Shown one piece after another: positions 26,715 to 34,852 of a stretch of 53,507 nt of DNA (positions are counted from its first letter, which is position 1; every line of letters starts with the position of its first letter). Location: positions 1 to 53,507 of the forward strand of contig CATABD010000008.1 in NCBI GenBank assembly GCA_949494735.1, written 5' to 3'. A program made the translations under genes and the position numbers. The notes under the pieces were generated by a model that did not search any database, was not told where the DNA came from, and saw nothing but the letters and a program-made list of their open reading frames with translations. This stretch comes from an uncultured Oscillospiraceae bacterium (lineage in GTDB: Bacteria; Bacillota; Clostridia; Oscillospirales; Oscillospiraceae).

Positions 26715-28259
26715 TTATTCCCCCTTTTCTGTGTTGTCATGAACGGCGCGGGACCACTCCCGGGCCCAGGCGTCCAGCCGCCGGGGCGCGGCGGCTCCCC
26801 AGCGGTCCAGCCCTTCCGAGCCGGCCGCCGGCACGGGCGAGGCGCACACCATGGCGGCGCAGGCCGCCTCAAGGCTCGGGTGCGCCCCCACCGCCGTCAG
26901 CGCCAGCGCCGCGGCGCCCAGACAAGTCAGGTCGGCCCCCTCCACCAGGCGCAGCGTCCCCCGGCCCGCGCGCTGGAGCAGCTCCGGCAGCAGCGCCAGC
27001 CTGGTCTCGCCGCCGCCCATCAGGAAGTCCTCCGCCGGGGGCTGCCCGCCGGCCTGGGCCAGCAGGGCGCGGTTGGCCAGGATGGCGAACGCCGCCCCCT
27101 CGAACACCGAGAAGGCCAGGGCCGCACGGGACACCTGCCCGGCGGTCCATGCGGACATGGCAAAGCGGATCTGGCCCGTGGGGTACAGCCCGCCGCCCCG
27201 GGAGTTGGCAAGGCTCGCCCCCGCGAACGTGAACAGCTGGCTTTCCCCACACTCCGCCAGCCCCTTCCGGGCCAGCGCCTCCAGCCGCCGGAAGCCCTCC
27301 GCCCCGCCCTCCTCGAACAGCAGGTCCCGTGCCCAGGCAAAGCTCAGCCCGGTGAGCATGGCGTTGGCCTCCATCACCCACAGGCCGGGGATCACGTAGG
27401 GGTTGGTCACCGTCCGGCAGGCGGGGTCGGCCACCGGCGCGGCCAGCACCTGATTCACCGGCGCGGACGAACCCGCCACCACTGCCTGCTGCCCGGGCCG
27501 CAGCGCCCCCGCGCCCAAAAGCCCCAGCTGGGTGTCCCCCGCCCCCATGCACACCGGGATGCCTTCGGACAGGCCCAGGGCCCGGGCCGCAGGGCCCTTT
27601 GTCCGGCCCAGCACCGTCCCCGGCGGGACCAGGAGAGGGAAGAGCGCCGGGGACAGCCCCTCCCGCTCCATGATTTCCCGGGACCAGCCCCCTGTGCGGA
27701 TGTCCAGGCAGGCTGTCTCGCAGGCGGTGGTGGGGTCGCTGGCCATCTCGCCGCACAGCTTCCAGGTCAGATAGTCGGAGACGGACAGAATCTTCCCCAC
27801 CGGCGCGCCGCCGGGCTGTGCGGCGAACCACCGCATCCGCCCCAGCATATGCTGCGCCCCCGGCCAGCGCCCGCAGACGCGGTAGTAATCCTCATACTCC
27901 GCCGCGGACAGTGCCCGGCACAGCGCCGCGCCCCGCCGGTCGATGTTGGGGATGCCCTCCAGCACGCCGCCCGCCCGGTCCAGCAGCACGCCGCCCAGCC
28001 GCTGGGCGGACACGATGACCACGCACACCCGCTCCAGCCCGCCGCACTGCTCCCCCAGGCGCGCCATCAGCCGCCCCAGCGTTTCCAGCAGTCCCTCCGG
28101 GGAAAAGCGCAGCCCCCCCGGTACGCCGGGCACAGGGGTATACCCCCACGTCTGGGCACAGCTGCCCGCGAACCGGCCGTTCTCTTCCACCAGCGCCGCC
28201 TTCAGCTGGGACGTGCCCACGTCCAGCACCGCGGCCAGCGGGGCGCCCGCCGCGCTCAC
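26715..28259 (-). CDS. FGGY-family carbohydrate kinase
   Basis: 514 residues with both FGGY ATPase halves: LDVGTSQLKAAL at residues 12-23 for the phosphate loop, the GAGDTQLGLLG motif with the catalytic Asp, and GGGETRLALLPELLQ plus EGADLTCLGAAALAL in the C-terminal ATP site. It is distinct from the xylB fragment at 15.8 kb. The start is GTG, overlapping the upstream dehydrogenase stop (GTGA), so the two are translationally coupled. The substrate is unknown; with an aldolase next door, a ketose or sugar acid such as a tetronate or pentonate derivative is likely. Confidence 0.9.
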   Translation of the reverse strand: MSAAGAPLAAVLDVGTSQLKAALVEENGRFAGSCAQTWGYTPVPGVPGGLRFSPEGLLETLGRLMARLGEQCGGLERVCVVIVSAQRLGGVLLDRAGGVLEGIPNIDRRGAALCRALSAAEYEDYYRVCGRWPGAQHMLGRMRWFAAQPGGAPVGKILSVSDYLTWKLCGEMASDPTTACETACLDIRTGGWSREIMEREGLSPALFPLLVPPGTVLGRTKGPAARALGLSEGIPVCMGAGDTQLGLLGAGALRPGQQAVVAGSSAPVNQVLAAPVADPACRTVTNPYVIPGLWVMEANAMLTGLSFAWARDLLFEEGGAEGFRRLEALARKGLAECGESQLFTFAGASLANSRGGGLYPTGQIRFAMSAWTAGQVSRAALAFSVFEGAAFAILANRALLAQAGGQPPAEDFLMGGGETRLALLPELLQRAGRGTLRLVEGADLTCLGAAALALTAVGAHPSLEAACAAMVCASPVPAAGSEGLDRWGAAAPRRLDAWAREWSRAVHDNTEKGE

Positions 28260-29290
28260 AGGGCCTGCGCCCGGTATTCCCGGGCCAGAGGCTCCCCCCG
28301 CAGGAAGTGGAGCACATCCTCAATGACAAAGGCGGCGGACCGGGGGGCCATATCTTTTGACAGCCCCCCCAGATGGGGGCACAGCACCACCTGGGGCATG
28401 TGCAGCAACGGGCAGTCCGCCGGGATGGGCTCCTGGGCATAAACGTCCAGCGCCGCCCCTGCCAGCCGCCCGTCCCGCAGGCACTCCACCAGCGCGTCCT
28501 GATCCACCAGCTGGCCCCGGGCGGTGTTGATGAGGTAAGCCCCCGGCTTCACCCGCGCCAGGGCCGCCTTGTCCAGCAGGGGCGGCGCGCCCTCCTCCGC
28601 CCGGGCGTGGACGCTGATGAAGTCGCTGGTGGACAAAAGCTCGTCCAACCCCACAGGGCGGGCCGGTTCCTGCCCCTGGACGGGATAGGGGTCGTAATAG
28701 CACACGTCCATCCCGAAGCCCCGCACCAGCTGGGCCACCTGACGGCCGATGCCGCCGAAGCCCACCAGTCCCAGCCGCTTGCCCTCCAGCTCCACCCCTG
28801 TGTAGGGGGCCCGGTCCAGCTCCCGGCTCCAGCCTCCGGCGTGGACCAGGGCGCTGGACGAGGCGATGGACCGGGTGGCGGCCAGCAGCAGCCCCACGGT
28901 AAATTCCGCCACCGTGCGGGCGTTGCGCCCGGGGGCGTAGCACACCCGGATTCCCCGGCGGGCGGCCTCTGCCACGTCGATGTTCACCACCGAGCTGCGC
29001 TCCGAACCCACAAACCGCAGGCTCGCGCCCGCTTCCAGCACCTCCCTTGACACCGGGGCCAGGTGGACCAGCAGCATGGTGGCGTCCCCGATGTTTTCCG
29101 CTAAATGCTGGATGCTGCCCCGGAATTCCCGGATGCCCGAGCCGCTGCACAGCCCCGAGGCGGAGTCCCGGCGTATATCGAACCGGCTCACCTGGGCCTT
29201 GATCCGCTCCGCCTCCAGCCTCTGGCACAGCTGGCGGTGGAGCAGCTCGCTGGCCCCGGTGCCGTCATAGACGACCATAATTTTTTCCAA
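28256..29290 (-). CDS. D-isomer-specific 2-hydroxyacid dehydrogenase
   Basis: 344 residues. The N-terminal catalytic domain is split around an NAD-binding Rossmann domain with GLVGFGGIGRQVA, an acidic residue at the end of the following strand (YYDPY), and the catalytic Arg, Glu and His regions (INTARGQLVD, DVYAQEP, LCPHLGG). Members oxidise or reduce 2-hydroxy/2-keto acids and include phosphoglycerate and glyoxylate/hydroxypyruvate reductases. Here it is the first enzyme gene after the TRAP transporter, so the imported compound is probably a hydroxy acid. The gene begins directly before the permease stop with a purine-rich ribosome site. Confidence 0.9.
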   Translation of the reverse strand: MEKIMVVYDGTGASELLHRQLCQRLEAERIKAQVSRFDIRRDSASGLCSGSGIREFRGSIQHLAENIGDATMLLVHLAPVSREVLEAGASLRFVGSERSSVVNIDVAEAARRGIRVCYAPGRNARTVAEFTVGLLLAATRSIASSSALVHAGGWSRELDRAPYTGVELEGKRLGLVGFGGIGRQVAQLVRGFGMDVCYYDPYPVQGQEPARPVGLDELLSTSDFISVHARAEEGAPPLLDKAALARVKPGAYLINTARGQLVDQDALVECLRDGRLAGAALDVYAQEPIPADCPLLHMPQVVLCPHLGGLSKDMAPRSAAFVIEDVLHFLRGEPLAREYRAQAL

Positions 29291-31237
29291 TCAGGTTCCC
29301 TCCTGTCTCTGGGATGCGCCGCCGGACTGGGGCGGGGGAGCCTTCCGGCCCAGCCGCCCGGAAACGGCCTGGACCAGGGCGTACACCGCGAACACCGCCA
29401 GCCCCGCGGCATTGAGGGGCAGGCTGTCCAGCAGCATCAGCACGCCCGCCCCGGCCAGCAGCCCCGACTCCGCCCAGCTGATCTGGAAGCGGAAGAACCA
29501 GCGCTCAAAGGCCACACAGATGCTTAAAATGGCGGCGGTGGTGAACAGCGTGGCCAGCGCCGACTCCAGCAGCGTCCCCCCCTGGAACAAGAGCTCGGGC
29601 TTATAGGCGAACACGAAGGGGATGACCAGCGCCACAAACCCCAGGCGCACCGCGTAGAAGCCCGTGCGGAAGGGCTTGCTCTGGGCGATGGAGGCGGCGG
29701 CGTAGGTGGCCACGCAAACCGGCGGGGTGATGAGGCCCACCACGGTGTAATACAAAATGAACAGGTGGGCGGCCAGGGGGGCCACCCCCATGGCGGTCAT
29801 GGCCGGGGTAATCATCACGGCCATGATGATATAGATAACGATCAGATCCACCGCCACCCCCATGAGGATGCAGCACAGCGCGCACAGCACCAGCAGCACG
29901 AACAGGCTCCCCCCGGACAGGGACAGGATGCCGGAGGACAGGCGCAGGCCGATGGCCGTCATGTTCACCGACGCCATGATGATGCCCGCAAGGCACGCCG
30001 CAGGCATGATTCCGGCCATGGACCGCCCGGCCCCCACAAAGGCCCGGTACACCCCCTGGGCCGGTTCCCGCACGGGCCGTTTTTGGATCACGCAGCTGTT
30101 GATAAAGTAGATGGCCGCCACCAGCAGGCACACCGCGAAGCCCACCCGCACCGCGTCCCACCCGAACTGGGCGAAGAGCACGATCATGGCGATGAGGGGC
30201 AGGGCGAAGGGCCAGCCGGAGCGCAGGGTGTCCTTCAGGTTGGGCACCTCGCTCTTGTCCAGCCCCCCCAGCCCCCGGCGGGCGGAGTAGAACGACACCT
30301 GCAAAAACACCGCCACGTAGTACAGCGCCGCTGGGATAATGGCGCAGCTGGCGATCTGCCAGTAGGGTATGCCCAGGTAGTCCGCCATAATGAAGGCCAG
30401 CACCCCCATCACCGGGGGCATCAGCGACCCGCCGGTGGACGACACCGTCTCCACCGCCCCGGCGAACTCAGGGGCATATCCCTTGCGCTTCATCATGGGG
30501 ATGGTGATGCTGCCCGTGGTCACCACGTTGGCCACCGCCACCCCGGAGATCATGCCGAACAGGCCGCTGCCGATCACCGAAGCCTTGGCCGGCCCGCCGC
30601 TGCGCCCGCCCATGGCGGACAGGGACAGGTTCAGGTAGAAGTCCCCGCCGCCGCTCACGTTGATGAGCTGGCCGAAGATGACGAACACGATGATGGTGGT
30701 GGAAAAGACCTGCGCCCCGGCGGCGAAGAACCCCTGGGTGCCCAGGTAGATGTCCCCGATGAGCCGGGGAAAGGACACCGGGGCGGCGAACAGGATGCCC
30801 GGCAGCCCCCCGGCGAACAGCGGATAGATGAGGAACAGTGCCCCGCACACCACCAGGGCGGGGCCGATGGCCCGGCGCACACCCTCGAAGCACAGCAGGA
30901 TCATGGCCACCCCAAGGCAGATCTCCAGGGTGCTGGGGGTGAGTGCGCTGTACAGGGTGTGCTCGAAGTTGGCCGCGTAGTAAAAGGTGGGGACCAGGCA
31001 CAGCCCGGCCAAAATCCAGTCGTACCAGGGCACATGGTCCTGGCGGCATTTTTTGCTCACGGGGAACTGCAGGAACAGGATTGCCATAATCAGCCCCACG
31101 CTGATGGCAGGGTGGATGCCCCCGATGGGCAAATTCAGCCAGGAGAACAGGCCGGAGGCATAGAGCAGGTGGTAGATGATGACCAGAACCGAGTAGACCT
31201 CCACAAAGGTCTTTGTCTTTCCGTGAAGCTCGCGCAT
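29291..31237 (-). CDS. TRAP transporter permease, fused DctQ/DctM type
   Basis: 648 residues and about 17-19 hydrophobic segments. The architecture is that of fused TRAP permeases paired with TAXI binding proteins: a short 4-helix DctQ-like N-terminal part, then the DctM part with conserved TGSITIPMMKRKGY, SSTGGSLMPPVMG and GLITPPVCVATYAAASIA. Sodium-driven uptake of organic acids is typical. It lies 78 bases downstream of the binding-protein gene; a GC-rich hairpin separates them. The C-terminal ~100 residues form additional helices plus a basic tail. The protein works with the lipoprotein encoded upstream. Confidence 0.93.
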   Translation of the reverse strand: MRELHGKTKTFVEVYSVLVIIYHLLYASGLFSWLNLPIGGIHPAISVGLIMAILFLQFPVSKKCRQDHVPWYDWILAGLCLVPTFYYAANFEHTLYSALTPSTLEICLGVAMILLCFEGVRRAIGPALVVCGALFLIYPLFAGGLPGILFAAPVSFPRLIGDIYLGTQGFFAAGAQVFSTTIIVFVIFGQLINVSGGGDFYLNLSLSAMGGRSGGPAKASVIGSGLFGMISGVAVANVVTTGSITIPMMKRKGYAPEFAGAVETVSSTGGSLMPPVMGVLAFIMADYLGIPYWQIASCAIIPAALYYVAVFLQVSFYSARRGLGGLDKSEVPNLKDTLRSGWPFALPLIAMIVLFAQFGWDAVRVGFAVCLLVAAIYFINSCVIQKRPVREPAQGVYRAFVGAGRSMAGIMPAACLAGIIMASVNMTAIGLRLSSGILSLSGGSLFVLLVLCALCCILMGVAVDLIVIYIIMAVMITPAMTAMGVAPLAAHLFILYYTVVGLITPPVCVATYAAASIAQSKPFRTGFYAVRLGFVALVIPFVFAYKPELLFQGGTLLESALATLFTTAAILSICVAFERWFFRFQISWAESGLLAGAGVLMLLDSLPLNAAGLAVFAVYALVQAVSGRLGRKAPPPQSGGASQRQEGT

Positions 31238-31264
31238 TGTGGGAAATGCCCCCTTTCTTTACCC

Positions 31265-31297
31265 GGGGCGGGGCCGCACAGCCGCGCGCCCCGCCCC
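31265..31297 (-). promoter_or_regulatory. intercistronic hairpin between binding protein and permease
   Basis: Perfect 10-bp GC stem (31265-31274 with 31288-31297) with no T-run. This location and form are common for mRNA-stabilising hairpins that raise binding-protein levels over permease. Confidence 0.45.
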
Positions 31298-31315
31298 AAA
31301 CGGATTATGGCTCGG

Positions 31316-32413
31316 TTACTGTTTGCGCTCCCATTCCAGCAGGGCGGTGTTCTGGGCGTCCACCTCGTCGGTCCACACCCCCGCCTCCTTGTAATACTTC
31401 ACCGCGCCGGGATGGATGGGCGCGCCCACGGCGATGAGGGCCCGCTCCAGGTTCCAGTCCTCCATATACTGGGGATTCAGGGTGACGGCCTGGTCATGGT
31501 TTTCATACATGGCCTTGGTCAGGTCGTACACCACGTCCTCGGACAGGCCTTCCCGGACATAGATGCCGAAGGGGACCGCCAGGGTGTCGCCGCCGGTGCT
31601 CAGGCCGAATTCCCCGCTGTCCACGCTGGAGGTGACGAAGCCCCAGCCGGGCAGCAGCTCGTTGAGCTTGGCCACCTCGTCGTTGGAGATGTTCACCGTG
31701 TACATGGGCTTGGTGGTGGCGATGTCCTGAATCCAGGTGCTGGCCGTCCAGTAGACCGCCACCGCCCGGCCCTCCTTCAGGCCCTGCTTGGCCTCGTCGA
31801 TGCTGCTGAAGCTCACGTCGGTGATCTTGCCGTAGTCCACGCCGGCGGCCTTGAGCAGGTTCTTGATCTGGATGTCGCTCTCCGCGCCGGGCTGGGTGAT
31901 ATAGACCTTCTTCCCCTCCAGGTCCTTCAGGGTTTTAATGTCCGGGTCGGTGGTGAAGAAGCCGTAGCGCATATCCCCGCCGGTGCAGATCTGCTGGATG
32001 GGCACCGGGGCGACCCCGTCCAGCTCCCAGGTATCCCAGAAGGGATCCTCGCCGGTATAGGCGCCGTGGATGGCCCACACGGTGGTGATGGCCAGGTCCA
32101 GCTGATCCAGCTTGAGCAGGCGGAAGGCCGGGCCGGTGACCTGCATGGGCTGCTGGGTCACGGTGTAGGGGCAGTGCTCGTTCCATACCGACGCCAGCGC
32201 CGCGCCCACCGCGTAGGTAGAGGTGCCCGCCTGCATAGTGCCGAAGGTGAGGGCCTGGCCTCCCGGTCCGGCGGGCTGTCCCGCAGAGGGAGAGGGGGCG
32301 GCGCTGGGGCCGGCCGGCCCTCCCGACTGGGCGCAGGAGACCAGCAGGGCGGCGCCCAGGCAGCAGCACAGCAGCAGGGCCAGCAGTTTGCGCGCGTGTT
32401 TGATCCTTTTCAT
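31316..32413 (-). CDS. TAXI-family TRAP transporter substrate-binding lipoprotein
   Basis: 365 residues with a signal peptide and lipobox LLVSC (Cys27), then a linker rich in Gly/Pro/Ser. The mature part begins LTFGTMQAGTSTYAVGAALASVW, the typical TAXI opening, and contains TQQPMQVTG, FFTTDPDIKTLKDLEGKKVYITQPGAESD and AVYWTAS. It captures the substrate for the fused permease. It is the first gene of the operon; its promoter overlaps a 24-bp palindrome that probably binds the divergent GntR regulator. Confidence 0.93.
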   Translation of the reverse strand: MKRIKHARKLLALLLCCCLGAALLVSCAQSGGPAGPSAAPSPSAGQPAGPGGQALTFGTMQAGTSTYAVGAALASVWNEHCPYTVTQQPMQVTGPAFRLLKLDQLDLAITTVWAIHGAYTGEDPFWDTWELDGVAPVPIQQICTGGDMRYGFFTTDPDIKTLKDLEGKKVYITQPGAESDIQIKNLLKAAGVDYGKITDVSFSSIDEAKQGLKEGRAVAVYWTASTWIQDIATTKPMYTVNISNDEVAKLNELLPGWGFVTSSVDSGEFGLSTGGDTLAVPFGIYVREGLSEDVVYDLTKAMYENHDQAVTLNPQYMEDWNLERALIAVGAPIHPGAVKYYKEAGVWTDEVDAQNTALLEWERKQ

Positions 32414-32480
32414 GACAAATCCTCCTTGTATGTTTTTCTGTTTTTTCTCGACGAAAGCAGGTTTTTTTCGTGCCTTCTAC

Positions 32481-32504
32481 ATATAACATTATATAATGTT
32501 ATAT
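32481..32504. promoter_or_regulatory. 24-bp perfect palindrome, probable GntR/UTRA operator
   Basis: ATATAACATTATATAATGTTATAT reads the same on both strands apart from position shift, with flanks not paired. It covers the -10 of the minus-strand transporter promoter and lies about 80 bases upstream of the plus-strand regulator promoter. This is the usual place for the operator of a divergent UTRA-domain repressor. Confidence 0.7.
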
Positions 32505-32516
32505 TATATTATGCAA
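32488..32516 (-). promoter_or_regulatory. sigma-A-type promoter of the TAXI-TRAP operon
   Basis: On the minus strand: TTGCAT (plus 32511-32516), 17-base spacer, TATAAT (plus 32488-32493). The -10 lies inside the palindrome, so operator occupancy should block initiation. Confidence 0.65.
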
Positions 32517-32581
32517 TTGCCAATCGCAACGAAAAGCGCCTGTCAATCTTGTAAAAATTGACGAAAAAAAGCGGCAGGCAG

Positions 32582-32611
32582 TTGACAACAAAGCCGGTGC
32601 TGCGATACTAT
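32582..32611 (+). promoter_or_regulatory. sigma-A-type promoter of the GntR-family gene
   Basis: TTGACA (32582-32587) and TACTAT (32606-32611) with an 18-base spacer, about 77 bases before the regulator's start codon. Confidence 0.55.
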
Positions 32612-32687
32612 TAAGGGGTGAAACGTGTGGGAATTGCGATAGGCGTTCCAACCACCGGCCGAACCGGCCGCATTGAGGAGAGGGCGT

Positions 32688-33395
32688 ATGCTGAACAACA
32701 GTGACGTGACCCCGCTGTACCGCCAGATGGAGGCCATATTGGAGGAAAAAATCGCCCGGGGCGAGTATGTGCCCGGCCAGCGGCTGCCCAGCGAAAAGGA
32801 GCTGGCCCAGCAGTTCGGCGTCAGCGTCATCACCGTGAAGAAAGCGCTGGCCAGCCTCACGGAGCGGGGGCTGGTGGTGCGCAAGCAGGGCAAGGGCACC
32901 TTTGTCACCACACCCAAGCACACCCGGGACCTGCGGCACATCATCAGCTTCTCCGAGGCCTGCCAGATGAACGGCACCCAGCCTGGCGGCCGCGTGCTGG
33001 AGCAGGCACTCACCCCATCCACCGACGAACTGCGCCGCAAGTTGCAGTGCGACGACCCCCAGCTGGTGCTCATCACCCGGCTGCGCTCGGTGGACGGGGT
33101 GCCCATGGCGGTGGAGCAGAACTGGATGCCCCTGTCCTACCGCTTTCTGCTGGATACGGATCTGGAAAACCGGTCCTTGTTCGAAACCATCTATGCCAAC
33201 CGCCAGGTGGAGCTGGCCTCCGCCAGGCGCACCATCGACATCTGCTACGCCTCCCAGAAGGTGGCTCGGCTGCTGGAAATCCAGCGGGGGCTGCCGTTGC
33301 TGCTGGTACAGAGCATCGTCTATGACCAGGATGGCCGGCCCGTTTTCGTGGGCACCCAGACCATCAACGCGGAGCGCTTTACGCTCATCGTGTAA
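32688..33395 (+). CDS. GntR-family regulator with UTRA domain (HutC type)
   Basis: 235 residues: an N-terminal winged helix-turn-helix (PLYRQMEAILEEKI, RLPSEKELAQQFGVS, VKKALASLTERGLVVRKQGKGTFV) and a UTRA ligand-binding domain (about 90-232) ending in RPVFVGTQTINAERFTLIV. Such repressors sense a sugar or acid metabolite and release DNA. ATG 32688 follows GAGGAGAGG; a GTG-type earlier start at 32673 is less well placed. Divergent from the TAXI-TRAP operon, it is the obvious candidate for its control through the 24-bp palindrome. Confidence 0.93.
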   Translation: MLNNSDVTPLYRQMEAILEEKIARGEYVPGQRLPSEKELAQQFGVSVITVKKALASLTERGLVVRKQGKGTFVTTPKHTRDLRHIISFSEACQMNGTQPGGRVLEQALTPSTDELRRKLQCDDPQLVLITRLRSVDGVPMAVEQNWMPLSYRFLLDTDLENRSLFETIYANRQVELASARRTIDICYASQKVARLLEIQRGLPLLLVQSIVYDQDGRPVFVGTQTINAERFTLIV

Positions 33396-33573
33396 GAAAC
33401 CGCATCCAAACCATGACAGTATGCCCATTTCCGCCGCGCTGAAAGCCGCCGCTCCGCACATAGCGCGGAGCGGCGGTCTGCGTCTGTCCCCAGGCAGGCC
33501 CTGATTCCTGCGCCGAAAGTCCCGGTGGGCGAAAGGCAGAGATATATGAATTTACTGAAACAGCAGTAATAGC

Positions 33574-33609
33574 GAAAACGCCACGGATTATTTTGCCCGT
33601 GGCGTTTTC
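33574..33609. terminator. bidirectional rho-independent terminator
   Basis: Perfect 13-bp stem (33574-33586 with 33597-33609) flanked by A and T runs, 10-base loop. It lies about 180 bases after the GntR gene. Confidence 0.8.
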
Positions 33610-33620
33610 TATATCTGTGC

Positions 33621-33784
33621 TAGGGCTTGTTTGAAAATTGGTAACGTGCCAAATCGGCGGGCCTTTTTCCGCCGAGCCGCGTTGATTTGCCTTGAAATAC
33701 ACAAAGTATTTCTGCGCAAATCGCCTTGCCCGGCGAAGAAATTCCTCGCCGCTGGGCATACTGCCAATTTTCAAACGGCGCCTA
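33621..33784 (+). repeat. MITE-like dispersed repeat, copy 1
   Basis: 164-bp element beginning TAGGGCTTGTTTGAAAATTG and ending CAATTTTCAAACGGCGCCTA. These ends are imperfect inverted repeats (16 of 20 positions). Copies 2 (inverted) and 3 (same orientation) lie at 40082-40245 and 43648-43812. It contains a small internal hairpin, GAAATAC...GTATTTC. No transposase is encoded, so it would be mobilised in trans if at all. Confidence 0.85.
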
Positions 33785-33893
33785 ACCTTGGAACGGCCTT
33801 CCTGATAAACGGACATTGCGGAAAGCGGGAAAAGGTGATATACTAGAAAAGTATGCAGCGCATATCCCTGCGGCTGCCCTGGGGGGTGCTTTG

Positions 33894-34268
33894 ATGAAAA
33901 CCCAAAAATTCTGGCTGTTTCTTGTTGGCGCTGTCTTACTCGTCTCCGCCGTGGCCGGTATGCTTGTTTTCCGCGGCAGAACGGGAGCTGCCACCGCTTC
34001 CATTTATCAAGACGGGGAATGTATCCGCACCATCGCGCTCGACGATGTTAACAAGCCCTTCTCTTTTACGGTGGAGTGGGAGGATGGCTGTAACGTCATC
34101 GAGGTGGAGCGCGGTCGCATCCGTGTGGCGGAGGCGGACTGTCCCGACCAGGTCTGCGTCCGGCAGGGATGGATTTCCAACAGCGTAGTTCCCATCGCCT
34201 GCCTGCCCCACAGGCTGGTGATCCAGCTGGAGTCTGCCGGCAGCGGCGTGGACGGCGTGGCCGGATAG
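33894..34268 (+). CDS. NusG domain II-containing membrane-anchored protein
   Basis: 124 residues: one N-terminal membrane helix (about 7-26) followed by a small extracytoplasmic beta domain of the NusG domain II family, recognised by DCPDQVCVRQGWIS...IACLPHRLVIQL. The two Cys of DCPDQVC and one of IACLPH are conserved in the family. It is not a transcription factor despite the domain name. In Firmicutes this gene commonly precedes a Gx transporter and ApbE/Rnf genes, as here, suggesting a role in envelope redox or isoprenoid/flavin delivery; the precise role is unknown. Confidence 0.85.
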   Translation: MKTQKFWLFLVGAVLLVSAVAGMLVFRGRTGAATASIYQDGECIRTIALDDVNKPFSFTVEWEDGCNVIEVERGRIRVAEADCPDQVCVRQGWISNSVVPIACLPHRLVIQLESAGSGVDGVAG

Positions 34269-34276
34269 GGGGAGCT

Positions 34277-34792
34277 ATGAACGTAAAAAAACTGACCAGG
34301 CTGGCTTTGCTCACCACCATAGCCCTTATCATCTTTATGGTGGAGGCGCAGATTCCCCCGCCCATCCCCATTCCCGGCATTAAATTGGGGCTGGCCAACA
34401 TCGTGACGGTTTACGCCATGTTCGCTCTCTCGCCGGGGGATGCGCTGGCAGTTCTGGTGTGCCGGGTATTTTTGGGCAGCGTATTCTCGGGCCAGCTTAT
34501 GACCCTCTTTTACAGCATGGGCGGCGGGCTTTTGTGCTGGCTGGTCATGCTGCTGCTGCGGCGGCTCCTCTCAAAAAAGCAGCTCTGGGTCGCCGGGGTT
34601 TTCGGGGCTATGTTCCACAACGTGGGGCAAATCCTTGTGGCCATCGCCCTTACCCGCACCCCCGGCCTCATCGCCTATCTGCCTGTCCTGCTGGTCAGCG
34701 GCATCCTCACCGGGGCGTTTACCGGCCTGTGCGCCCAGTTTCTCCTGGCGCAGTTGGACAAAATCGGTCAAAATGGCGGCCCGGCGGATTGA
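34277..34792 (+). CDS. Gx transporter family protein (heptaprenyl diphosphate synthase component I-like)
   Basis: 171 residues with five or six membrane helices. The family signature is at the start: MVEAQIPPPIPIPGIKLGLANIVTVYAMF, and further on LVCRVFLGSVFSGQ and FGAMFHNVGQI. The fold resembles ECF-type substrate-binding (S) components. The gene follows the NusG-II gene by 8 bases with GGGGGAG upstream of the ATG. The pair is conserved in many anaerobic Firmicutes near flavin-dependent electron-transport genes. The transported substrate is not established. Confidence 0.85.
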   Translation: MNVKKLTRLALLTTIALIIFMVEAQIPPPIPIPGIKLGLANIVTVYAMFALSPGDALAVLVCRVFLGSVFSGQLMTLFYSMGGGLLCWLVMLLLRRLLSKKQLWVAGVFGAMFHNVGQILVAIALTRTPGLIAYLPVLLVSGILTGAFTGLCAQFLLAQLDKIGQNGGPAD

Positions 34793-34808
34793 ACCGCCGG
34801 GCCTTTTG
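34778..34808 (+). terminator. rho-independent terminator overlapping the stop codon
   Basis: Perfect 10-bp stem (34778-34787 with 34794-34803), loop ATTGAA containing the stop codon, then TTTTGT. It closes the NusG-II/Gx-transporter unit. Confidence 0.88.
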
Positions 34809-34852
34809 TACTGTTTTGTCCGCCGGCGCACAGGGCCAGGCGGTGTTCCGGC

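Larger units (their letters stand above)
33396..33893. other. intergenic region with two hairpins and repeat copy 1
   Basis: No gene is supported. The gap contains a 12-bp stem hairpin (33446-33457 with 33465-33476), a terminator (33574-33609) and the first copy of the 164-bp repeat (33621-33784). Short frames within the repeat are not genes. Confidence 0.75.

Noticed and set aside
29765..32554. 929-codon plus-strand frame opposite the TRAP genes
   Set aside because: His/Gly/Gln-rich antisense shadow; the minus strand encodes recognisable permease and binding protein.
33631..33846. Small frames inside the dispersed repeats (for example MPSGEEFFRRARRF at copies 2 and 3)
   Set aside because: They follow repeat structure rather than codon structure, have no ribosome site and change frame between copies.
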